From Isoetes taiwanensis (lineage: Eukaryota; Streptophyta; Lycopodiopsida; Isoetales; Isoetaceae): a stretch of 64,000 nt of DNA. The stretch is from positions 579,898-643,897 of the forward strand of contig JAJEKV010000135.1 of assembly GCA_021234155.1 (NCBI GenBank). Reading direction: 5' to 3'. Shown in pieces: positions 49,401 to 61,270 of this stretch (positions are counted from its first letter, which is position 1; each line of letters begins with the position of its first letter). Under the pieces are notes generated by a model that worked only from the letters and a program-made list of their open reading frames with translations, did not search any database and had not been told where the DNA came from. The position numbers and the translations under genes are program-made.

Positions 49401-51385
49401 CTAAAGAAACCGAAATATCGTTGATAAAGTTGATTTCGATGTTTTACGTTGGTGGTGGTGTTTATGTTGATGGATTGCAAGTGCTAGGTACAACACCCTT
49501 TTTCCATTTGGAGGGATACCTTATTTGACATCTGTCCACAAGGAGGGGTTCATGCACATTTCAAAACCACAACACTGTTACCTTGTTTGCATGTACATTC
49601 ATTAAATAATGGGCAAAAGTCCAGAATGACCTTATGTTTTGCTATATTTCACCAAGTTTTTGAAAACTCATGGGATGCCTATGGTCAACGTATAAAATAT
49701 TTTTATCCCTTTATATAAGTTAATCAAATACCTCAAGTTTTATTAATTCCATAAATGCCTTTATTGTATGTCCAAATTGAAGACTTGTCATGCATTCGAC
49801 ATTCTTTGAGGCAATAGAGACAATTGCTTGAGAGAACGAATTATTACCACATCATGGAATATTTGGTAAAGCAAATTCAAACACACAAAGCTCACAAAAA
49901 TTTTGATCCCAAAGCATTCGCATTTATAGTGTGTATAGAACGTGTATGTTCAACTATAGATTTTTTCGATCATTTTGTAGGTAAACTTACCATTACAGTG
50001 GCTTATCACTATTTGAGGTAAAGTATATAATTTACAGGTTACATGAACTTTCAAAAGTCAGTATATCAGGGGTGTTTGTAGCAGCATAGCATATGTGGCA
50101 GCCCTAGGAGTGTGCATGCATTAGAAGGAGTGGGAGCTACCACCGCCAGAAATGATGGAAACACCGTGAGCGGGCGAAGTCCTCCGGAGCAAATACTTGG
50201 AGTAGAGACCTTGATAGATCATCTGGAATTAGCATTCCAGATGAGTTAACATCTCACATCTCTAATAAAGCCATTCTACAGTTTGGCTCATGAACCCTAA
50301 TCAATGAACCCTAGCTGTAAGTCAGATGCATATGACCCCGTGAACGCAGGTGGTATATCCACTTTATAATAAGTGAATCCCTCAGGATTATGATAACTGG
50401 GACTTTGGCACATTCATTAAAAAGTGTGCATAACACCCAAATAGAGACCAAATTATAATGGGTTGTTCCAAAATTCACCATTTGGACAAAGCAAATTTGA
50501 CTAGACGAAGCAAGAATTTTGCAGAAATTTGATTTTGATTGAAAAAACTAAATGCACTTGAAGTATATAACGCTAAAAGAGGTCAAGAGAAAGACCAAAA
50601 CTCACCTCTTATTTGAAGATTATTTTTGAAGCCTCAATGTAGCAGCATTAATGTCATGCTTCTCATGCGTCAAGCATAACTTATGTTGCTATTTTAGCTT
50701 ATCCATTTTGAAGTTTCGACTCTATACGGATACTTTATTTGAATGTGTGAACTTCCAACTGGTGAATTCTTTGAATTGTACTTGAAAATTAGGGTTTCAA
50801 AAGGTTTTAAAATCATTAACATTGGATGAAGGTGGTTAGGAACAATAAGTAGAGGATCTTCTAGTTGAGTTGTAGTAATTCAGAAAGGAACTAATGATAT
50901 TCTAACTGTGCAATGATATAGACATGGCACTAAAGATGATATAAGATATCTGATAGCTATGCTCATGGAGCAGAGCTATATATCTAGGCTAGCCATATAT
51001 CCAACAAGGCAATGACATGACCTGAAAACCTAAGGGGCAATTTACATGTGCAATCATCGCCATCACCATGACCATCATGCAAAATGGTTCGCCATTTTTT
51101 GCGACCATCAAGAACTGCCATGAGCTTCTCTTCAGAACAAAACATATCGCAACCTGATGATGACTCTACATGTAAAGCGCCCCTAAGGCTTAACCTAACC
51201 CTAACACAGAATGGCCGATTCACGACCCGTTGACCGGAATGGTTTTGCCTATTTTCATTTTGAAAACGATACAGATAGACACGTGGCGCAACGAAAATGC
51301 ATGCCACAAAAGAAAGTCGACCCAGCTTCTATATTGTATGGAAGGAAGTTGGTTCACATGTGGTTTCACATGCTAGAAACATGTC

Positions 51386-51415
51386 AATAGAATAGAATAG
51401 AATAGAATAGAATAG
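51386..51415. repeat. (AATAG)n microsatellite, copy B
   Basis: Same pentanucleotide array as at 4,912-4,941. Confidence 0.9.
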
Positions 51416-51896
51416 GCGAAGCATAATATGCAAGTTCTTTAAAATGTGGAGAAAGGTTAGCTATGTGTGGATTTTGCCAGCCATTGCAAAGTGGTCTACC
51501 CCATTGCATTAAAGTGGAACACTGCCATTTTGCTGGGTTGACATCTAAAACTGCACAAATGTCATTTCCTGAAGCGTCAAAACGAAAATTGACATTCTCT
51601 TTATATGGAAACATTGCTATGCTATAAAGACGCCACGAACTTTACCCCTTGTATCCCTGTTCCCTTTTCGCGTCGATCCGGACCACAAGTAATTGAGTGC
51701 TTGAAAATTACCGGATCCCAGGTTCATTTCTTCTTAGGCCTACCAGATCTGCACGAGGCGTCAATTCTTCTCCAGGCTTTACATGTTTCCTTAACTTTGC
51801 TTTTAAAACCCAGATCTGTTCTCATCTTCTTGGGACAGATTAAATCCGGCGTGGTAAGAAACAGATTCATTCTTCTGGTATTTCCTTTGAGAAAGA

Positions 51897-52837
51897 ATGG
51901 CGGATGTGGCCAAAGATTTGACCGCTGGTACACTGGCCGGAGTAGCACAACTTTTAGTTGGGCACCCATTTGATACAATAAAGGTTAAACTACAGAGCCA
52001 GCCATTGCCACCACCTGGGCAGTCTCCAATGTATTCAGGTGCCATAGATGCAGTGAAGAAAACTATTAAAGCAGAAGGGCCTCAAGGATTATACAAAGGT
52101 ATGGGTGCTCCCTTAGCTACAGTTGCAGTTTTCAATGCGGTTCTATTTACAGCCAGAGGTCAGATGGAATCCATGTTTAGAGAAAGACCAGGTCAATCTC
52201 TTTCTGTTAGCCAGCAGATGATTTGTGGAGCAGGCGCAGGTGTTGCAGTTTCTTTTGTTGCTTGCCCTACTGAATTGGTTAAGTGTAGATTGCAGGCACA
52301 GAGTGCATTGGCCATGGTTGTGGAAAACCCTGTTCTGGCTGCAGCAGGTGTCTCAGGTACTGGATCTATCTCTGCTAGTTCTATTACAACATATGAAGGT
52401 CCAATGGATGTTGCAAGACATGTTCTAAAATCAGAGGGAGGCTTATTGGGCCTGTTTAAAGGGCTGACCCCTACTTTGCTGAGGGAAGTTCCAGGCAATG
52501 CTGCAATGTTTGGAACATATGAGGCAGCTAAGAAAGTATTAGCAGGGGATCAAGATACATCCACTTTGGGCAGAGGGTCTCTCTAACAGCGGGAGGCATA
52601 GCGGGGCAATGTACTGGTTAGCTGTGTATCCTACTGACGTTATCAAGAGCGTTATACAAGTTGATGATTACAGGAATGCAAAGTATAATGGCACAATTGA
52701 TGCATTTCGCAAGGTTTTATATCAATGAAGGAGTAAAGGGTCTATACAGAGGCTTTGGGCCTGCCATGGCTCGTAGTGTACCTGCAAATGCAGCTTGTTT
52801 TCTTGCATACGAGGTTGTGCGCTCAGCACTCGGATGA
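51897..52837 (+). CDS. BOU: BOU-type mitochondrial carrier (copy B)
   Basis: SLC25 carrier closest to plant BOU, a mitochondrial inner-membrane transporter needed in seedling greening and photorespiratory metabolism. 229 codons are open from MADVAKDL. Mitochondrial carrier signatures HPFDTIKVKLQSQ and CPTELVKCRLQAQ head repeats 1 and 2. A shift at ~52,580 (ctctctaac where copy A has ctcttaac) breaks the frame, after which the third repeat is still legible: YPTDVIKSVIQVDDYRNAKY, GVKGLYRGFGPAMARSVPAN and AACFLAYEVVRSALG, ending TGA at 52,835-52,837. Total ~314 residues suits the family (~300). Copy A is intact at the break site, so a true full-length gene is likely. It is intronless. Confidence 0.88.
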
Positions 52838-54099
52838 GTGGATACCAGTTTTTAGCACAATCTGGCCAAGCTTCATTAGTTCCAATTGCCCTGTAATTGT
52901 GATTGTGTAGATAACCACCCTATTGGCTTATATGCCGATAGTCTGGTTGTTTTCCAGCTTATTTGTGCTGGTTAATTTGTTCTAGGAATGGATAATCAAG
53001 ACTTTCTGATGGTATTCAATGCCAACAATATGTATTGTGTTATGCCGTCAAATGTGGTTTTGAAATCTTGATCTTACACTAATAAATTCTTCTATCCAGC
53101 TTTGGCTCACCTCACGCTTTTACTAATACTACAATGTAGTCCAGACTTGAATTTTGGCACGTGCATGTTACAGTTTAAAGGTCTCAGTGCAAAAGGGAGA
53201 TTTACGAAGACTCTAAATATTTCTTTGCTGAATGCAAGAATAAAGGAGCTAAGCACTTCAGAGAGTTGGTTGGAATTATAGGCAACTTTGCCTTACAGTG
53301 TGCTGATTGAAGGTACTTTAAGAAGGCATTATGGTGAGGCTTAATTTTCCGGATGAGTTTACTAGCATAGCTGCTTGTAAGACTTATGCCAATAATGTTT
53401 CTCTGGCAGTTTTGCCAATTTCTTCCCTGTCATAATTGTGCCATTTTGCAGTATCAGATACTAAGGTTGTATTGTTCTAAATTGAACAGTGCCTTAATGC
53501 CTATAAATCCAGGTCAAATGATTTCTCATCCAGCTTCTGACCAAGCATCTTATGGTCATAGGCCAAGTGAGCAGTGTGTGATAAGGGTATAAAAGTTTGT
53601 TAGTTCAGAGAGTTGAATTAATGTCGTTAAGATTATTTCTCTCATCAACCTCTCAAGTGTTGATACTATTTTTGTATAACAAAGTTCTGACATAGAAGAA
53701 AAAGTACATGTCATCCTTCTGTTTCCTTTTCTACCATGACAGCTTGACAATTGATGCTGCTCATAGTTTGCCGCAATGTTCTCTAATGACGTGTCGTGAT
53801 CATTCAGTTTTATTCATGTCCTGTCCGTAAGAAATGAGACAGTGAAAACGGATTAAAAAATAATCATTATGTTTTATCGATCCTTTGGACAAGCAGGTTG
53901 CTTTTACGTGCCGCAGGATACAGCATTCAACATCTGTCTTAGATAGTTTTGCCGAGTAGCTATAGAAACATAGTGCTTCTCTAAAACATTTCTTTATGGG
54001 GTCAAGATAGGCAACTTTGTGCACCATATCTGATGGGCAGATACACTATGAATGTTGATGAATGGCATCATAGGTCCAACTCATACCTGTCATTTCCTA
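52838..54099. other. Downstream non-coding sequence of carrier copy B
   Basis: Probable 3' UTR and intergenic DNA, collinear with 6,379-7,650. No conserved reading frame. Confidence 0.6.
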
Positions 54100-54570
54100 A
54101 AGAATTCCAGGTTCTTTTAGGTGCTCCCATAGTCAACATGGTTATAGCCAGAGGCCAGATAAAATCTATAAGAACCAGGCCAGTATTAGCCAGCAGATGA
54201 TTTATGATGCAAGCACAGGTGTTGCTTGCCCTATTGCAAGTTAAGTATAGATTGTGAGCAGACTGTTACTCCCTCTGATATGAAGGCTGCAGGTATCTCA
54301 GGTACTGGATCTGTCTTTAGTAGTTTTATCAAAACATAGAAAGCCCAAGGGATGTTGCAAATTATGTTCTCAGATCAGAAGGTTATTGGGTACTTTGCAG
54401 AGAAAGTTCCAGACAATGCTGCAATATTTGGATCCTGGGAGTGAAGCAACCAAGAAGGCATTAGCTGGATATCAAGACATCAATTCAGGATGTCTGTTTG
54501 GGGGGGACAATTTGCTAGTTAGCTGTGTATCCTACGGGTAACTCAAGAGTGTTATAAAAGTGGATGAGTG
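54100..54570 (+). pseudogene. Third, decayed BOU-like carrier fragment
   Basis: Pieces match the neighbouring BOU gene in order: GAPIVN and ARGQ near 54,122; QMIYDASTGVA near 54,195; GISGTGSVF near 54,293 (versus GVSGTGSIS); RDVANYVLRSEG near 54,350 (versus MDVARHVLKSEG); and LAVYPTGNSRVL near 54,525. Stops and shifts are frequent, and divergence from the intact gene is far greater than between copies A and B, so this is an older tandem or retro-derived duplicate. Confidence 0.75.
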
Positions 54571-56689
54571 TTGTACAATGTTTTCTTTAATGGATTTTTT
54601 CTGATAACGTCATATTCCTGTTTGCCTGGGTTAGTTGATGAGAGTAATTGTAGTACTTTGTATTAATGTGCTGCAGGATACAGCATTCAACGTTCTCTCA
54701 ATGGATTTGCTCGGCAGCTACAGAGATTATGGTATTCAAACTGCAAATATAGCAGGCATATCTGGAAAAGCATCTAGGCACCCTTTGTAGGTCACCTTAT
54801 GTTAAGTACTGATGAATGGCATCTTGGATCCCTGCACCTTCTGCTTCTACAAGTAGTCTCTAGGTCATTTGAAGAAAGATATCTTGGATCCCTTTGAAAT
54901 TCTAGGTTATTTGAAGAAAAGAATTCCACATTTCTGGAGCTCTATACATAGGGCATCAATTTGTGAGGATTGGTAGGTGGGTAGTGAGCGTCATTTGTTA
55001 GCAATCTTAACAGGCCGCCTTGACAATGTGTAAATTGCAACAGGTACATCCTTTAATTGCATGTCATTGAACCATATCCTTATTTGTGATCCACTTGACA
55101 CTTCTGCATCCTTGTCTATTAGGTATGCGCTTTTGTGATCCTTGTGTTGGTAGATTTTATTTTTGCAACATAATTTTAAATAGGTCTATCTTTCTATATC
55201 AACTTGCACAAGTAATTAGCTTTTCTCAAAGCTATCGAGGTTTTGGATTGCATCTGCCTGGCTTTGTCTAATCCTTCCTTTTTTGTGGACGTACACCTAC
55301 TCACTAAATATCTGTCTATTGAAGAATTTTGTTGTACAAATTTTACTAGATCCCTTTTCTTCATGCAGATTTTGATGCTATAAGCATAGCCAAATATTTG
55401 TTGTTTGTTGTCACGATGTTTAGTGGAATTTGATGTGAGATCTTAACATACTCTAAAGGAAGTTCCCTTGTTTGTTGTCAAGATTTTAAGTAGTGGAACT
55501 TGATGTGAGATCTTTACATACTCTAAAAATCCTTTGCCAACCTGATCAGAATGTGTCTTGTGTTTGTCTTCCATTTGTTTAAGCATCTGCAATTGTTACT
55601 TCCTCAGTTTTCAAATTCATTGTACAATATCTTGTGACTTGGCCCTTAATTTTTACATCCTCCTTTGCTTCTCGTGCTTTTATGTAATGATTATCTAGAC
55701 TCCTTGTTGCTTCACTCTATTCTAACATCACATAACTTTTCTCCAACAATATCCTGTACAACTTTCTTTGTTTGACATAAGAGCAGAGCTATAGACTGAT
55801 CAGAAAGAATTTGACGCATTGTTGTATATGAGATATGATGCGGCATGCAATGAAAATGTGCATTTTTAGAAGGAAACTCCCAACTGATGGAAGTCTCGAG
55901 TTTTCTTCCCTCATTATAGGGTATGTCAAAAACAAATTCAAATGTCATAAACCAGCCAGAACTGTGGTTTGTAGACAAAAAATTCCTTTATTTTTCTAGG
56001 CCCCTATGAATGATATATAGAATCAACAATTCAGTAAGAATGCTTGTGAAAAGTTGGATGGGCATGGAGATCTTGTGGCTATGTGAAGAACTAGAACTTC
56101 AGGAATTCTTTATGGAGTCTTAATGAATGTCATTCTATTATCTGTGTAGACTTTCGAGGATGGTTTAGTTTGTCAATGTTATTCGTTTGATAAAGAACAA
56201 TTTCCAACCATTCAATTCAATTCAACTATGTCCTTTGAAAGCTTATGTAGAGAGCTTTCCATTGGCATATTATTTGACCCAAATCTATCAAGATAGTACC
56301 TGCTTTTTGTACTTTTCAATCCGGGTACCTTTTTGCAGAGTAGAGTGCATGCCATATATATTTGACGGTATACAGTTTTTATCATAACTTTTGAATCTAG
56401 ACTCTATTTTGAGTGTTTTTTTATTGGATTGAAAAGCTCTCTCCGGGATCTTTTTGATGGTGTATGAGATGCCCATGTTTGGTTAAGTTTTCTGGGTCAA
56501 AGCAGCAAATCTCCAGGCGGATTTGATAGGGTTTCACACCCCGCCAGTTAATTAATACATCATTTGCATAGCAGCATAGTGATTTCCCCTTCCAGGTCTG
56601 CAGACATTGCTTCTTGGCTCTTAATCTTGGCTTTACTGGTTCGATTTAGTCCAAACATCATCTTGGCATAAGATATTTATTTGCTTCGA
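54571..56689. other. Intergenic, no certain gene
   Basis: 54,668-54,690 (gcaggatacagcattcaacg) repeats the 3' flank motif of the carrier (53,922), again showing an old local duplication. An 88-codon minus frame at 55,712-55,978 and a 66-codon plus frame at 56,187-56,387 have no recognised motif. Confidence 0.45.
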
Positions 56690-57660
56690 TTGAAAATATC
56701 TATTACAGATTTCAGATTGCCCTTGCTCAGTATAGCACAGCCACAGATGCTTACCATGACTCACAAACTCAAGACCATGGCAAGGGAAACCTGCAAAGCC
56801 AAGAACCTGACAAGAACACCCATGAAGGCCTTTGAAAGACCACATGATTCCACCATTGAACCACACCTTCTTGCTGCGCTCTTTTTTGGATCCAACGGCC
56901 TATTTTGGTGCAAACAGATGCACTAACAGCTTCAAATATAGTTCTGGATGCGGCTTTGGTTAAGCTAGATGCTCAGATTCAATGGTTGCCGCTAGTAGTT
57001 CTTGCTAGGATTCAAACAATCCGGTCCAATACCATTATCATATGGACATCCATTCAGTTGTCTTTGGAAAGTTGGATACAGCTCTTGGAGCTAGTGCTTG
57101 AGTCAGCAAGTAATATTAGTGTGCCACCACCAGTGTCTGTCTACGCATGTGGACAGGATAAACATATCTACACAAACTTCGACTGAGGAATTATTGCGCA
57201 TTGGATAGGTAGATATTCCCACTTCTGAAACAGATAAGCCACTAGAGAATGATCAGAACACACTGGCCCTGAGCCTGCGTATTGTTGGTATTGAGGAGAT
57301 GAGTGGTTGTCTTGTTACAGATGAGGTGGAGCATTTTTTTACCGAGGTGATGCACATACATGTAGATGGCATTATCTCGACACATCGGGTAGGAGCAACA
57401 CAATCCAACCTCCTCATCACCTCCTAGTCCATTTCAGAGATGTTATTTCCAGGCTGCATACACTGGGGCATGACAATCATCTGAAAGGGACCACCTTTTT
57501 CGTCCAAGAGGATCTAGCCAGCACAGCTATGCAGACGGAAAGAGGAATTATGTCGAGTACGAGAAGCTCGTCTGCAACGAAAGTGGGAAGTATACAGAGG
57601 GGGTTAGGCTATCATCAGGGATCAGTGGCCTTCTGATCCATGGACATTTTTTGTATAGCT
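56690..57660 (+). pseudogene. L1-type non-LTR retrotransposon ORF1-like remnant
   Basis: Broken plus-strand frames give LSLRIVGIEE (57,270-57,300), HVDGIISTHRVGATQSNLL (57,358-57,415), VHFRDVISRLHTLG (57,429-57,470) and LKGTTFFVQEDLASTAM (57,481-57,531), then RGIMSSTRSSSATKVGSIQRG. The order (R)IVGI-E, HRVG, V-F-D---R and LKGT-FVQEDL is that of the RRM plus C-terminal domain of L1 ORF1-type RNA-binding proteins. No ORF2 reverse transcriptase follows within the next 1 kb, so the element is 3'-less or the domain is a domesticated or isolated copy. Confidence 0.55.
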
Positions 57661-58848
57661 ATGTTCTTCTTCATGTTGTTATTTTTATTTGTTCTTGTAT
57701 TTTGCAGTGGTACATAAAGCCTGATTTGATTGTCTGGCCTAAGGGCCAAGTCATAGTTTCATCTGGATTTTGCCCAAACTTTGTAATGATTATGTTTGGT
57801 GATATTTTGGGTTGTTCCAGCCCATGATATGTGTCCCATGGGCTATTGGTCTCTGTGGACGTTAAACAATATATTCTTTTCTATTCTATATAATTTTCTC
57901 TACCCAGATATCAGGAAAAGTTCAATATGTAGACCACCTTTACAAACAATAAACATGATTAGAGAATCTACTTCAGCCTTGCAACGACCATTTGGACTAT
58001 GATAGCAATAAAATTTCTAAAACAACATGCTACATTAATTATCCATCAAACACATTAGTTAAAGGTCCAGGTAAAATAAGTTGAAATGAAGGCAAATGAC
58101 GATCAATGATCAATCAATCAATCTTGTTAATTTGGGATTTTTCGGTCTGGTGGAAAAGTTTTTTGGTTTTTTTTTAGCATGATTTCCTACGATTGTTGGT
58201 ATTTTAGTCGACGGAAACTATTTTCAGGCTTCCAAAAATCAACTAAAGTTTTATGGTATGATTTCGAGATGGGGTATTTGAAGCTTTGGCATTTCTAATC
58301 CGATCTTGCTCCACGATTGCAGTTTGGGTTTCGAGAAAGGGGTTTTGGGGTTTCGTCATCTTCTTATCCGACCTCTCCATGATTGCAAACTGGATTTAAA
58401 AAAAAGGGTTTTGAGGTTTTGGCATCTCTTTTTTCTTTCTGGCAACCTTGCTCCACGATTTTGAATTCAGATGTTCAATGATTCTCAGTGCGATTTTAAG
58501 CATGTTTTAGCATTTTCAATCCCGAGGCTGGAAGTTCTGATGTCCCATGATCTATTACTCCATGATTATAGATCTTATTGTATCTAGATCTTATTTATAC
58601 TTTGAATTGGTTTTGCATGTCACGATGGCTATTCTTTGATGCAGAAAACATGGAAATTTGAGACATCCTTTCATACGATGGAGTAGATAACTAGAGGTTT
58701 GTTGTTGAATAACCTCTGAGAATGAGGAACGTAAAATTTATTTTTTATTTGGAGAGTGCTCAATGTAACATTTGCCTGGCACATGGCTAATAAGCGTTTT
58801 GCAGAAGTTGATGGCTTCTATTGAGGCATAATTGTATTTTGCACGTAT
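57661..58848. other. Non-coding with degenerate T/G-rich repeats
   Basis: 58,265-58,490 contains about three degenerate units built on gggttttg-ggttt, then a cat-tct stretch and ctccacgatt or ctccatgatt followed by a gatttgc-like block, at ~80-120 bp spacing. No gene. Confidence 0.5.
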
Positions 58849-59225
58849 GAAATCAACACCATATAGTATTCTGCTTGAAATCTTATAGTATTTTGCGAAT
58901 CTTGTTATACAGTATAGCAAATTTTGTACTTGCATAGCCCACAAACGAGGAACTTTACGTACGGTGTAGATTAAGGAATAAGGGGTGAATATGCCTATCC
59001 AACAGCTCTCGTTGCCCGGAGTCACCCCCGTGTGAATATGCACCCAAACCAAAGGGGGTTTAAGGGGGATTTTAATTTAAATGTGTTGGACCCAATGGTT
59101 GTGTTAATTAATGTCAATGGTAGTTATGTGTTGGTTGTTATGTGGGGGTTTAATTTTTACATGTTGGATGTTAATGGTTTGTGTTGCAAAAAAATTTTTG
59201 GCCCCTTCGGGGCCTTAAGGACGCG
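58849..59225. repeat. Partial copy of the inverted-repeat family
   Basis: Matches the spacer unit and right arm of the element at 41,190-42,156: accatatagta, ttatacagtata, cggagtcacccccgtgtgaa, atgcacccaaaccaaagggg and the hairpin ggccccttcggggcc. Only one arm is present and the left part diverges, so this is a single-unit or truncated member. Confidence 0.85.
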
Positions 59226-59840
59226 TCCTGACCCCCTCCCCGGTGAGACAAAAAATTTAGAATTCAAACCCGGAAAAAAACTAGAATTCATTTGAGGCTT
59301 TCATCACCGTAGCTTTTGAATTTCATCACAATAAAACAAATAGAACATAAGTAAAAGTTACCATAAAGATAGAGCAAGATTGATCCCATTATTACGAAGT
59401 CATAAAGTTTGCAACACCCATACACAAACATTTTGCAACCGGAAGTTAACAAAGAACCTTTGGCCTCCATGGATTCTTGTGGTGAGAAACCAAAGTGGAA
59501 ACTTTTCTCGCTTGTTAGCACAAGGATCTAGAAGCCTCAAAATCTAAATGCATGGTAATTTTTTGCGGCTTCATTCTAATGAGTCATAAAACAATATCCA
59601 ATAAGCGCAATCTCATTAATCACCGGTAGGATGTAAAAGCCTACCAAACCCGGCCGGAAAATTGCTGTTTTAGCATAGATAACTTAACCAAACATATCTA
59701 TATCATACACTATCAAAAAGATCTCTGAGAGAGCTTTCCAACGCATAAAAAAATCATCTCAAACAGAGCTCTGGATCAAAAGTTATGATAAGAAATGTGT
59801 TGCCGGCGAAACTACTACACTACATGCGCCCTTCATGTGC

Positions 59841-60015
59841 CCATTATGCACCACACACACAAAAAAGAGGACTTTTGTTGTGAGCCATTGGTTGTTGACC
59901 ATTATGCACCACACACACAAAAAAAGAGCTTTTGTTGTGAGCCATTGGTTTTTGACCATTATGCACCATACGCACAAAAAAAAAGGGCTTTTGTTGTGAG
60001 CCATTGGTTGTTGAC
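59841..60015. repeat. 58-bp tandem array
   Basis: ccattatgcaccacacacac, followed by an A run, gagctttt and gttgtgagccattggtt, starts at 59,841, 59,899 and 59,956; a truncated unit starts at 60,015. Spacing is 57-59 bp, with A-run length varying between units. It expands one end of the dispersed repeat shared with 45,375. Confidence 0.9.
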
Positions 60016-60172
60016 CATTAGAAAAAAAAGGGCTAAAATCAATGGCTCAGAAATGGTGCACTCTAGATGTACGCATTAGTACATCCATTTGAATACATCA
60101 CGAAATCATAGGAAAACCTTAGTGAAAAGCGTACAAAAACACAAAGAAAACCCCCTGTTATTATGCTACATA
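59935..60172. repeat. Dispersed repeat, member 2
   Basis: Homologous to 45,375-45,552 (see that entry). It ends at the same tattatgctacatat boundary. Confidence 0.85.
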
Positions 60173-60347
60173 TTTAAAATCAGGCTTATTGGATTTTGTA
60201 AGAATCATTAATAATCATTGTTGCTATGTTCAAGCAGCATCAATAGTTATATGCTGTGTGTTTCTTGTGTTGTGTTAGTCTTCGTAAGAAGTGGAAACAG
60301 TTGTTGTCTTGCATTTTATTTCTTACTGGAATCATCCCTTGCTGAAT

Positions 60348-61270
60348 GTTCTCTAAAGAAAACCAAGTTTTGCTTTACAGATTTATTGTTATCTTTATCT
60401 TGAAAGAACCGCCAGCTCGGTCCTTCTCCCTTTTGGTATCCTTTAGATTGATGAATCCACAAGCGATTGTGGTGCTTGCATGCGATTGCTTGCGGTGGAA
60501 GAAGCCCTATTTTGGATGAATGATTTCGCGGGCCTTTTATGGAGAGAGTAGAAGGCTAGAACGATCCAACTGATGGTTATCGCGAGTCTCTTAGGGTCAT
60601 TGTATTATGAAAGTAAGCCAGGCCATAACCAAGAAGTTTAGTCTATTAATCACATCAGAGCATGGTATAGGTGTCAGTAGTGGAGGGTACAACAACAAGG
60701 TGTTTTAATATATGACATTTCTTTAGCATTCTCACTCTTTGTGAACCAAATGTGAGATTCTGTATGAAAATTCGTGGCTCAATCCATAAATAAGGGATGC
60801 ACCAAATTATTGTTCTCTAAAGGAAACCAAGTTTTGCTTTACAGCATTTATTGTTATCTTTATCTTGAAAGAACCTACCGGTCCTTCTCCCTTTGGTATC
60901 CTTTTTTAGATTGATGAACTTAATAAGCCGATTGTGGAAAAGCCGTACGCATTGCCGCGTGGAAGAAGCCCCTATTTTGATTGGCCAATTTCGCGGGCCT
61001 TCTTGCATGAAAGCAGAAGCCAGAATCGATCCAACCATGGTTATTGGTAAAAGAGTCTCTTAGGTCATTGTATTATGAAAGTAAGCCAGGCCATAACCAA
61101 GAAGTTTAGTCTATTAATCACATCAGAGCATGGTATAGGTGCTGGTAGTGGAGGTACAACAACAATGTGTTTTAATATATGGCATTTTCTTAGCTTTCTC
61201 AATTTTGTGAACCAGCTTCAGAGACTTTAAGTGGAAATTCAGGGCTCAATCATAATATGGGATGCTCCAA
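60348..61270. repeat. 464-bp tandem duplication
   Basis: The unit beginning gttctctaaag and containing accaagttttgctttacag, caggccataaccaagaagtt and atcagagcatggtatagg occurs at 60,348-60,811 and 60,812-61,270. The units differ by indels, again often at CAG/CTG. No protein is conserved in frame between units, so the small open frames here are probably not genes. Confidence 0.9.

Larger units (their letters stand above)
46451..54225. repeat. Segmental duplication copy B (~7.8 kb)
   Basis: Direct repeat of 1-7,792, about 46.45 kb to the right. Collinearity is unbroken and covers both non-coding sequence and the carrier gene. At the right edge copy B continues smoothly through a second carrier-like remnant, whereas copy A switches to PPR sequence. 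Whether the homology extends left of 46,451 cannot be seen, because copy A is cut by the window edge. Confidence 0.95.

Noticed and set aside
59841-60030. 58-bp repeats considered as a CRISPR-like array
   Set aside because: Units are directly adjacent with no unique spacers, in plant nuclear DNA; an ordinary minisatellite.
60640-60680. atcagagcatggta considered as a primer-binding site
   Set aside because: Does not match the tRNA-iMet complement beyond the first bases, and no LTR edge is present; it repeats simply as part of the 464-bp tandem unit.
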